A stretch of 18,823 nt of DNA from assembly GCA_018500045.2 (NCBI GenBank), contig JAHBAQ020000066.1, positions 1 through 18,823 on the forward strand, written 5' to 3'. Shown here in pieces: positions 1 through 5,210 of the stretch. The first letter of the stretch is position 1. Every line of letters begins with the position of its first letter. A program made the position numbers and the translations under genes. Source of the stretch: Candidatus Shapirobacteria bacterium. GTDB taxonomy: Bacteria > Patescibacteriota > Microgenomatia > UBA12405. The notes below the pieces were generated by a model. It saw only the letters and a program-made list of their open reading frames with translations. It did not search any database and was not told the DNA's origin.

Positions 1-19
1 AGATGTGTATAAGAGACAG
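1..19 (+). other. Residual Tn5/Nextera sequencing adapter (artefact)
   Basis: The first 19 bases are exactly the transposase mosaic-end adapter AGATGTGTATAAGAGACAG used in Nextera libraries. It is not genomic sequence. It sits in frame with the following partial gene and would be translated as DVYKRQ, a known contaminating peptide at protein ends in public databases. The true contig starts at base 20. Confidence 0.97.
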
Positions 20-166
20 GTGGTGGAAAATTTAACCGAAGAAGATTTAAAAAAGACTTATTTAATGAAAGAGACGACAACTAAATGTGGTATTGGAATT
101 TGTGGCCGGTGTGCTGATAAAGATGGAAGCAGATATTGTGTGGATGGATATAGAACAGAGAAGTAA
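20..166 (+). CDS. PyrK-like electron-transfer protein, C-terminal [2Fe-2S] end (5' truncated)
   Basis: Only the last 48 codons are present; the 5' part is lost at the contig end. Four cysteines, with codons at 86, 101, 110 and 137, follow the spacing C-x4-C-x2-C-x8-C within CGIGICGRCADKDGSRYC, followed by VDG. This pattern is typical of the C-terminal iron-sulfur domain of the dihydroorotate dehydrogenase electron-transfer subunit (PyrK) and related ferredoxin-NADP reductase-like proteins such as sulfhydrogenase gamma and sulfite reductase B subunits. Those proteins pass electrons between FAD/NAD(P)H and a partner oxidoreductase in the cytoplasm. Which family member this is cannot be decided without the flavin domain. 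It ends in TAA and converges on the minus-strand gene at 179 with a 12-base gap and no visible terminator. Any residues before the first GTG codon come from the adapter. Confidence 0.7.
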   Translation: MVENLTEEDLKKTYLMKETTTKCGIGICGRCADKDGSRYCVDGYRTEK

Positions 167-178
167 AAAACTGTAACT

Positions 179-1033
179 TCAGATTTTATCTTTATTAATT
201 CCCCTAATTTTAGAGAAGAGAAAAGAGAGAAGAAAAATTGTGGATAGGAATAAGACAGGAGAAATTGGTAGAACTAAAAATGAAACGGAAGAGGAAGGGA
301 TATTGAGATTAGGATCAAACTCGAGAGTGGCGGTATATTTTCCTGGCCAGAGTGGGGGCGAAAGGGTACAGACTTTTTGATTATCACAGGAAAATTGACG
401 ATAATAATTAGCTAAGATATTTTGAGAATCAAGATTTAATTCTTTAACAACTTTTTCACTTTTAGAGATGGTGATTTTGCCGGCAGTTTTGAAAAAATAA
501 TTGGAATTATTTTTGATTTGTCCGGAAAATTTTATAGGCGTAAAAAAAACATCTTTAATTTTTGGGGTAAGAGAAAATTTTTGGATTAAACCTTCGGCTT
601 TGGGATTTTCGGTATTAGAAACACTTAAAAGGATATGTGAACCGATTTGGCCTGATGTTTGGGAAATAGTAGTACCATTAGCAGACTTATCGGGTGATTG
701 ATAGATAAAGATGGTGGCATAATAGTCAGCTAGGGAAGTTTGGGAAGAGGTAGTAATTTTGAGAACAATTTGGCGGGTTTCTTGAGGTTGAAGAACAAAC
801 GGTTGACCAAGTTTTAAGTCAGCGTTATTAAAGGAAAAGTTAATATTGGGGTTGGAGATGAGATTGTTGTAAGTAACTGAACCATTATCGCCTGAAGGCA
901 GAAAAGGAAGAACTTGGGTATTTAGAGTAACCGGTTGATCGGACTCGTTAGTAACTTGGTAAGCTTGAGTTAGAGAAACGCCGGGTTTGAGAACGAATTC
1001 GATTTGAGATGGAGTGAGAGAAAGATTAAACAT
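179..1033 (-). CDS. DUF916/DUF3324-like (WxL-interacting protein-like) surface protein with C-terminal membrane anchor
   Basis: This 284-residue protein has two beta-sandwich-like regions and a C-terminal membrane helix (about 255-273) followed by a basic tail. The first region (about 5-135) carries the pattern 'LTPSQIEFVLKPG ... YQVTNESDQPVTL ... FVLQPQETRQIVLKI', which resembles the DUF916 domain of WxL-interacting proteins. The second (about 145-252), with 'KFSGQIKNNSNYFFKTAGKI' and 'LWPGKYTATLEF', resembles DUF3324. In Firmicutes such proteins sit at the membrane and bind WxL-domain surface proteins encoded next door, and here the upstream gene encodes a WxL-like protein. The start codon lies 1 base after the upstream stop, so the genes are probably translationally coupled; no Shine-Dalgarno is visible. 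Oddly, there is no signal peptide: the reading frame closes upstream at 1055-1057 without another ATG. A lost or frameshifted N-terminus, or a non-standard export route, is possible. The family match is by eye. Confidence 0.6.
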   Translation of the reverse strand: MFNLSLTPSQIEFVLKPGVSLTQAYQVTNESDQPVTLNTQVLPFLPSGDNGSVTYNNLISNPNINFSFNNADLKLGQPFVLQPQETRQIVLKITTSSQTSLADYYATIFIYQSPDKSANGTTISQTSGQIGSHILLSVSNTENPKAEGLIQKFSLTPKIKDVFFTPIKFSGQIKNNSNYFFKTAGKITISKSEKVVKELNLDSQNILANYYRQFSCDNQKVCTLSPPLWPGKYTATLEFDPNLNIPSSSVSFLVLPISPVLFLSTIFLLSFLFSKIRGINKDKI

Positions 1034-1034
1034 T

Positions 1035-1793
1035 TTAGTATTTAGGGATGGCGATTAAATTGATAAGATTTTCATAGTCACCAGAGGGTTGGTTTCGGGA
1101 AATGTTGATTTTATAAGTAATGCGGGCGGAACGATTTTTGACTGGACTGTTTTCCGACATAACGGTTTGAGGTGATTCACTACGGGAGGTGGCGGCAAAA
1201 GGGCGAAAGTAAGTAGAGTCGGTGAAGTATGATGAAGTGCCAATGTTGGTGGCAGCGCCGCTACTATTAATGCCAATAGCGTTGAAACCAAACCCATATT
1301 TGGTGGAACTAGACCAAACTCCGGAAGAAGAAATGGTACAACTGGTGTCACAAGTGGTGTCGGGAATGGTAGCTGAAGCGATGGTTTGCAGTGGGTGGTT
1401 GGCGATAGTCAAAATTTCGTAGCCTTTACCTGAGGGAGTAGTAATAGAGATGGTATTGGATTGGGTGGAGCCAATATTGGGAGTAAGTGAACCAAAATCG
1501 AGAGAAATATCGCTAATACTAAAGGAAAATTTTTCCATACTGTCATAAATATACTGGAAACCGGATTTAACAATGAAGCCAGTGGAGGTAAATTTGCCTG
1601 GAGCATTTTGACCAACAGTGTCGGTGAGTTGATAGTTGGTCGAAGTTTTTTTGCCACTGGTCATATTAAAATTACCCCAATCAATATGGTAACTAGCGGA
1701 ATCAAAACTTTGAGCCAGTAAGGATTTGGTTTGGAGTTGGAAAATAAAACCAAGAATCAAAATGATTAGTATAAGAAAATTAGTCTTCATCAT
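1035..1793 (-). CDS. Secreted WxL-like beta-sandwich surface protein
   Basis: This 252-residue protein starts with a clear signal peptide (hydrophobic stretch about 5-20, likely cut near LLAQS at 25-29). Residues about 34-82 carry 'TSTNYQLTDTVGQNAPG' and 'STGFIVKSGFQYI', a pattern I associate with surface proteins of candidate phyla. Residues about 88-252 look like a WxL-type beta-sandwich: 'SLDFGSLTPNIGSTQSNTIS', a GYEI strand, a cysteine pair in DTTCDTSCTI, and a final strand 'PSGDYENLINLIAIPKY', where Gram-positive WxL domains also have a G-x-Y-x(n)-T/N-I ending. The classical Trp-x-Leu signature is not evident. It overlaps the upstream gene by 14 bases (second ATG at 1790, overlap 11) and is followed after 1 base by the DUF916-like gene, so the two products probably act together at the cell surface. 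Exact function is unknown. Confidence 0.6.
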   Translation of the reverse strand: MMKTNFLILIILILGFIFQLQTKSLLAQSFDSASYHIDWGNFNMTSGKKTSTNYQLTDTVGQNAPGKFTSTGFIVKSGFQYIYDSMEKFSFSISDISLDFGSLTPNIGSTQSNTISITTPSGKGYEILTIANHPLQTIASATIPDTTCDTSCTISSSGVWSSSTKYGFGFNAIGINSSGAATNIGTSSYFTDSTYFRPFAATSRSESPQTVMSENSPVKNRSARITYKINISRNQPSGDYENLINLIAIPKY

Positions 1794-2427
1794 CTGATTG
1801 TTGATCGACTTCAGCTTTTAATTTTTCAGAGGAATTAAGAAGAGATTTGGCGGAATCTTTGATGTATTTAATTTTATCTTTTTGAGTTGGTTGGAGGGGG
1901 GTGGAAAGAAGTTCAGAGCAATTATCGATAATTTGGCAAATGCCGGTTTTGAATTTAAGAGAAAGCCATAGAAGAACATTAGTTTCACTAATAGAAAAAT
2001 CAGTGTCGGTTTTGTTTTTGTCTAAGTATTGTTTACCGATAAACCAAGAGAGAGGGGTGATGAGAAGAAGAGAACCAAGAGGGATTAGAGATTGAAGAGA
2101 ATTTAGGGATTGACCGAGGAGAATAATTAGACCCAATGAAAGACTAAGGGTAACGCTAGGTGGGTTTTGAAAGGCAACAGTAAAGAGTAAAAAATAAATA
2201 AGAAAGAAAAAAGGAGAATTGAGACCGTCGGTATAAAAAACGACCAGACCGATGATAAGGGTAATTAAGTGCAGAGAAAAATATTTTTTAAAAAGGGACA
2301 AGAAGATAAAGATTAGAGAAACCAAAGCGATAATCTGGGGGGTAAAGCTTGAGACAGATGAAATAGAAATAAGGTAAGCGCTAAGAGAGGAAACTAAGAA
2401 TAAAAGGATACTAAAAACTTGGGTCAT
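1780..2427 (-). CDS. Membrane protein with a degenerate histidine-kinase-like dimerisation tail
   Basis: This 215-residue protein has about five hydrophobic helices in residues 4-132 and a cytoplasmic helical tail. The tail (about 152-208) resembles a HisKA dimerisation domain: SLKFKTGI at 156-163 aligns with the usual SHELRTPL, and 'IKYIKDSAKSLLNSSEKLK' resembles the second helix. The phospho-accepting His is replaced by Leu157, and the protein ends without an ATPase domain, so it cannot be a working kinase. It could be a kinase-derived sensor, scaffold or pseudokinase subunit, or the similarity may be only structural. The C-terminus is very acidic (SDDED). It is the first gene of the minus-strand surface operon; its end overlaps the WxL-like gene by 14 bases. 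It diverges from comEA across a 21-base gap. No named family was recognised for the membrane part. Confidence 0.55.
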   Translation of the reverse strand: MTQVFSILLFLVSSLSAYLISISSVSSFTPQIIALVSLIFIFLSLFKKYFSLHLITLIIGLVVFYTDGLNSPFFFLIYFLLFTVAFQNPPSVTLSLSLGLIILLGQSLNSLQSLIPLGSLLLITPLSWFIGKQYLDKNKTDTDFSISETNVLLWLSLKFKTGICQIIDNCSELLSTPLQPTQKDKIKYIKDSAKSLLNSSEKLKAEVDQQSDDED

Positions 2428-2448
2428 TAAAATAGTATAGAATAAATT
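2428..2448. promoter_or_regulatory. Short divergent intergenic region (putative promoters)
   Basis: Only 21 bases separate the start codons of the minus-strand membrane protein and comEA. On the + strand the segment holds TATAGAAT (2436-2443), which contains TAGAAT, a 4-5/6 match to a -10 hexamer ending about 6 bases before the comEA ATG. Neither start has a Shine-Dalgarno. Leaderless or near-leaderless transcripts in both directions would fit, but no convincing -35 is seen. Confidence 0.3.
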
Positions 2449-3048
2449 ATGTTCAGGGAAAAGTTGGGGAAATTTAAGTGGGTGGATGGATTATTAGTTT
2501 TGGGGATAATTTTGGTGATAGCCGGGATTGGAATGAATTTTCAAAATAGTTTTTGGGAAAGGGCGGAGGTGAAATTGGTTAAGAAAGAAATTTCAATAAC
2601 TCCGATTAATGATGTACAAGTTGATAGTAAGGTAACTATTGATGTAGGAGGGGAGGTAATAAATCCGGGAATTTATACTTTAGATAAAGAAGCGCGGGTA
2701 AATGAGGCGTTGGTAGTGGCCGGTGGTTTGTCGGCAAAGGCTGATCGTGATTGGGTAGAGAAGAATTTGAATAAAGCAGAGAAATTGGTTGATGGACAAA
2801 AGTTATATATTCCGAAAGTTGGGGAAAATGTTTTGGGAAGTAACACAACTGAGATAAAAATAGTCCGGATTAATAGTGCGACAGTAGAGCAGTTGGATAC
2901 TTTAAATGGAATCGGTCCGGCAATGGCAGAAAGAATAGTTGATTATCGGACGAAAAATGGGGGATTTAAGAATGTGGAGGAATTAAAACTGGTGAGTGGA
3001 ATTGGAGATAAATTGTTTGAAAAAATTAAGGATGAGGTGGGGTTATAA
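2449..3048 (+). CDS. comEA: ComEA, DNA-binding competence protein
   Basis: ComEA binds incoming double-stranded DNA outside the membrane during natural transformation and hands it to the ComEC channel. This 199-residue protein has the normal architecture: a short basic N-terminus, one membrane anchor (about 12-30), a linker, an SLBB domain (about 61-122, with IDVGGEVINPGIYTL and a later VDGQKLYIP), and two helix-hairpin-helix motifs (about 139-199, with INSATVEQLDTLNGIGPAMA and VSGIGDKLFEKI). Length and domain order match Firmicutes ComEA. It is the first gene of a competence operon: the comEC start lies inside its last 17 bases. No Shine-Dalgarno is visible before the ATG, and a possible -10 lies immediately upstream, so the transcript may be nearly leaderless. 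Confidence 0.93.
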   Translation: MFREKLGKFKWVDGLLVLGIILVIAGIGMNFQNSFWERAEVKLVKKEISITPINDVQVDSKVTIDVGGEVINPGIYTLDKEARVNEALVVAGGLSAKADRDWVEKNLNKAEKLVDGQKLYIPKVGENVLGSNTTEIKIVRINSATVEQLDTLNGIGPAMAERIVDYRTKNGGFKNVEELKLVSGIGDKLFEKIKDEVGL

Positions 3049-4024
3049 AACCCTTGCCCTGTCAAAGGAACGGGTAGGGTTAGGGTTGGGTATTTTGTTG
3101 GTGTTGTTGATGTACAGGTTTGTAAAGAAGGATAGTTTGATATATGTGGTTAATCAAAGTTTGCCGGGGATGGAGGCGGGATTGTTAAATGGTATGTTGT
3201 GGGGAGACAAAACCGGTTTTAGTAAAGATTTTTATAATCAATTAAAAAATAGTGGATTGGTTCATTTGGTAGTGGTGAGCGGAAGTAATATAATTTTGGT
3301 GTTTAAAGGGTTGGTGGAAAAATTAGCTAAACTAATTGGGCGGAAAAAGGCGATTGGGTTGGGGTTTGTAGTAGTTTTGGGGTATTTAGATATAGTGGGT
3401 TGGGAGGTACCGGTGGTGAGAGCGATGATTTTGGTGTCGGTGATGTATTGGGCACAAATTTTGGGGAGAAAATATAATTTGGTGAGGGGTTTGATTTTGA
3501 GTGTTTTAATAATAGTATTAGCCTGGCCGGGATCATTGGGAGAGGTAAGTTTTTGGTTAAGTTTTATGGCTTTTATAGGAGTAGTAACAAGCCCCGGGAA
3601 GGGGGTTTTGGCCTTGAGTTTTTGGGTGAGTTTGTGGATTAGCCCAATAATGGGGTTATTTTTTGGAAAAATAAATTTGGTGGGACCAATAAGTAACTTG
3701 TTGGTAATACTAGTAGTAGAAACGATAACAATAGTGGGGTTTGGAGGGACGTTTTTGGGATTAATAGTACCGGTGTTAGGGAAAATGGTTTTGTGGTCGA
3801 TTTGGCCATTACTAAAATATTTTGCGATAGTGGTCGAGATGGTGGGGAATTGGGGTTGGGTGAATGTAGAGGTAAAATTTAATTATTTGATATTGTTGGG
3901 GTGGTATATGATATTGATTTATTTGAGAATGAAATTTAATTCGGCAACGATTTTTTATCGGGCTGGCAACCATCGTAATATCCACTCAGAGGCGGCGCCC
4001 TCTAAAAAACATTGCCTGCATTAA
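3032..4024 (+). CDS. comEC: ComEC/Rec2 membrane channel (competence domain only)
   Basis: This protein would form the channel that takes single-stranded DNA into the cytoplasm. From the ATG at 3032 it is 330 residues of mostly membrane helices with ComEC family motifs: LPGMEAGLLNGMLWGDKTG (44-62), the hallmark GLVHLVVVSGSNI (75-87), PVVRAMIL (127-134), WLSFMAFIGVV (175-185) and FGKINLVGPISNLL (211-224). The N-terminal OB-like domain of full-length ComEC is absent, and the C-terminal metallo-beta-lactamase domain is a separate gene that starts 10 bases after the stop. The ATG overlaps comEA by 17 bases; an in-frame GTG at 2996 would add 12 residues that merely re-read comEA. The last about 28 residues (NSATIFYRAGNHRN... 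CLH) are hydrophilic, unlike the family, and are encoded by a segment of different base composition, so the original C-terminus may have been replaced. Confidence 0.88.
   Translation: MRWGYKTLALSKERVGLGLGILLVLLMYRFVKKDSLIYVVNQSLPGMEAGLLNGMLWGDKTGFSKDFYNQLKNSGLVHLVVVSGSNIILVFKGLVEKLAKLIGRKKAIGLGFVVVLGYLDIVGWEVPVVRAMILVSVMYWAQILGRKYNLVRGLILSVLIIVLAWPGSLGEVSFWLSFMAFIGVVTSPGKGVLALSFWVSLWISPIMGLFFGKINLVGPISNLLVILVVETITIVGFGGTFLGLIVPVLGKMVLWSIWPLLKYFAIVVEMVGNWGWVNVEVKFNYLILLGWYMILIYLRMKFNSATIFYRAGNHRNIHSEAAPSKKHCLH
3961..4020. repeat. GC-rich palindromic segment at the comEC 3' end
   Basis: These 60 bases are about 53% GC with C exceeding G (19 C, 13 G by count), whereas 3841-3900 just upstream holds 23 G and no C. 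Inside is the palindrome-like AGAGGCGGCGCCCTCT (3988-4003, with perfect GGCGCC in its middle). The outer ends carry inverted GGCAA (3965-3969) and TTGCC (4012-4016), extendable through one mismatch to GC/GC. It could be a small inserted repeat element or a structured RNA element. No second copy was seen in the window, so its class is unknown. Confidence 0.4.
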
Positions 4025-4034
4025 ATTTATATAT

Positions 4035-4808
4035 ATGAAAAGATTAATTTTGTTTGTTAGCTTAATTGGTTTAGTGATGATGTTTTGGTTGACATTACCA
4101 AATAATAAACCGGTAGTAGTGGTGTGTGATGTGGGACAAGGGGATGCGATTTTAGCAACATATAAAAATATTCAGATTTTGTTTGATGTGGGGCCGAAGA
4201 ATAAAAAAGTATTGAAGTGTTTGGAAAATCATCTGCCATTTTGGGATAAAACAATTGAGGCAGTAGTTTTGAGTCATGGAGATAGTGATCATACTGGTGG
4301 ATTGACGGATTTGTTAAAGATATATAAAGTAGAAAATTTTTTTAGTAATGGTTATTTAGAGGGGGAAATTGAGCAAAAAATTTACTCACGAAAATTAAGC
4401 CAAAATGATGTACTTAGTTTAGGTTTGTTTAATTTTGAGGTGGTCTGGCCGCCTTCGACAAACTCAGAATTACAGGATGGTAATGAAAATTCGGTGGCAG
4501 GAATTTTGAGAGTAAAAAATAAAAATTGGTCAATGTTTTTAAGCGGGGATATGGAAAATGAAGCGGAACAAAAATTGGTTTGGCGCCAGATTTTGAACGA
4601 GCCTGTAACTTTTTTAAAAGTAAGTCATCATGGATCAGCGACAGCAACTAGCCAGGAATTATTAGACGTATTAAAACCGAAGGTAGCAGTGATTAGTGTA
4701 GGGGGTAATAACAGGTTTGGTCATCCAACAAAAGACGTGCTAGATAGGTTAGAAAAAATGGCCGTAGAAGTGAAAAGGACAGACTTAGAAGGAGAAGTTG
4801 TTTTTTAA
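4035..4808 (+). CDS. ComEC-type metallo-beta-lactamase domain protein (stand-alone)
   Basis: This 257-residue protein matches the C-terminal MBL domain of ComEC, thought to be the nuclease that degrades the non-transported DNA strand. An N-terminal hydrophobic helix (about 3-21) anchors it with the catalytic domain presumably outside, and seems to be the last ComEC membrane helix left on this gene. Visible motifs are DVGQGDAIL (32-40), SHGDSDHTGG (80-89, metal ligands His81, Asp83, Asp85, His86), SGDME (170-174, Asp172), LKVSHHGS (194-201) and NRFGHPT (226-232). In most ComEC proteins the first motif reads SHPDxDH; the Pro-to-Gly change at 82 does not affect the ligands. It lies 10 bases after comEC and is presumably co-transcribed, although its start has only an AT stretch and no Shine-Dalgarno. 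Confidence 0.88.
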   Translation: MKRLILFVSLIGLVMMFWLTLPNNKPVVVVCDVGQGDAILATYKNIQILFDVGPKNKKVLKCLENHLPFWDKTIEAVVLSHGDSDHTGGLTDLLKIYKVENFFSNGYLEGEIEQKIYSRKLSQNDVLSLGLFNFEVVWPPSTNSELQDGNENSVAGILRVKNKNWSMFLSGDMENEAEQKLVWRQILNEPVTFLKVSHHGSATATSQELLDVLKPKVAVISVGGNNRFGHPTKDVLDRLEKMAVEVKRTDLEGEVVF

Positions 4809-4821
4809 ATTTTATATATAA
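4801..4821. other. AT-rich tract next to DnaA boxes
   Basis: The segment is almost pure A/T (TTTTTTAAATTTTATATATA and onward) and lies 19 bases before the first DnaA box. It could be a DNA-unwinding element if the cluster is an origin-like site, or a -10 region (TATATA) for the downstream operon. Only the composition is directly seen. Confidence 0.4.
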
Positions 4822-4839
4822 AGTAGATGTATAAGAAAA

Positions 4840-4915
4840 TGTGGATAAGATAGAAAATATAGATTTACTACTTGATATAGACAATGTGGATAAGATATTC
4901 TTTATGTGTGGATAA
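4840..4915 (-). promoter_or_regulatory. Cluster of three perfect DnaA boxes
   Basis: TGTGGATAA, the reverse complement of the consensus DnaA box TTATCCACA, occurs at 4840-4848, 4885-4893 and 4907-4915, all three perfect and in the same orientation (the consensus reads on the minus strand). Boxes 1 and 2 are part of a 15-base exact direct repeat (AATGTGGATAAGATA at 4838-4852 and 4883-4897) spaced 45 bases apart; box 3 follows box 2 by 22. Box 2 overlaps the ATG at 4884 and box 3 overlaps the alternative GTG at 4908, so bound DnaA would sit on the start of the downstream operon. Possible roles are transcriptional control by DnaA, DnaA titration, or an origin. No dnaA or dnaN gene is in the window. 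Confidence 0.75.
4872..4901 (+). promoter_or_regulatory. Candidate promoter of the kelch/ABC operon
   Basis: TTGATA (4872-4877, 5/6 to TTGACA) is followed after 18 bases by TATTCT (4896-4901, 4/6 to TATAAT). Transcription would begin near 4908, at the GTG codon, giving a leaderless message. DnaA box 2 lies in the spacer and box 3 at the predicted start site, which would make DnaA a repressor in this model. The match is moderate and the region is AT-rich, so chance matches are likely. Confidence 0.25.
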
Positions 4916-5210
4916 GTGGAGAAGTAAGATTTATCGGTTGAGTTTAAGCCAACTAAAGGCGTTGGAGGTATTGGCGGCGAGTAAGAAAGGAATAATAGAA
5001 GCAGATGAGTCAATAAAAGTAGTCGGTTTAAAAGGAAAAAATTTAGGTGGAGTATTTTCAGCTTTGTCGAGACAAAAAATCGGTAAGGAAAGTTTGATTT
5101 TACCTTGGGGGAGATCTGAAGCGGGCCGAGGTTTACGGTGGAAATTAAATACGAAGGTGGTTGAAGTAAAAGAACTGAGATCTATAATAAAGGAGGTGCT
5201 CTCTCTATGA
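4884..5210 (+). CDS. Small winged-helix-like protein, probable regulator
   Basis: From the ATG at 4884 it has 108 residues; a GTG at 4908 would give 100 residues starting at DKWRSKIYRLS and may be the real start, because the first eight codons consist mainly of DnaA-box sequence. The remainder has helices (LSLSQLKALEVLAASKKG), a second helical region with GLKGKNLGGVFSALSRQKIG, and a beta-hairpin-like end (LILPWGRSEAGRGLRWKLN), an arrangement that fits a winged helix-turn-helix fold. I do not recognise a named family. The stop overlaps the next gene's start as ATGA (5207-5210), so its expression is coupled to the giant surface protein, and it may be its regulator. The perfect ribosome binding site of the next gene lies inside its last codons. 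Confidence 0.6.
   Translation: MWIRYSLCVDKWRSKIYRLSLSQLKALEVLAASKKGIIEADESIKVVGLKGKNLGGVFSALSRQKIGKESLILPWGRSEAGRGLRWKLNTKVVEVKELRSIIKEVLSL
5189..5198 (+). promoter_or_regulatory. Near-perfect Shine-Dalgarno for the giant surface protein
   Basis: AAAGGAGGTG lies 8 bases before the ATG at 5207 and is complementary to the 16S anti-Shine-Dalgarno over nine or more bases. It is by far the strongest site in the window, where most starts have none. It fixes the start of the 2623-residue gene and suggests high translation of that protein. Confidence 0.9.

Noticed and set aside
501..701. Open frame on + strand inside the DUF916-like gene, and similar open frames such as 1055-1351, 2636-2848, 5438-5963 and 17201-17485
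   Set aside because: These are shadows of real genes. They are low-complexity, lack domains and start sites, and result from the skewed base composition.
2996..3031. GTG start for comEC
   Set aside because: It adds 12 residues that only re-read the comEA helix-hairpin-helix sequence in another frame. The ATG at 3032 leads directly into the first membrane helix.
3986..4010. Intrinsic terminator after comEC
   Set aside because: The hairpin is followed by A, not T, on the + strand; on the minus strand the T-run precedes the hairpin. It also lies inside the open frame, before the stop codon.
4801..4915. Chromosomal replication origin (oriC)
   Set aside because: DnaA boxes and an AT tract are present, but dnaA, dnaN and a skew switch are not, so only a DnaA-box cluster is claimed.
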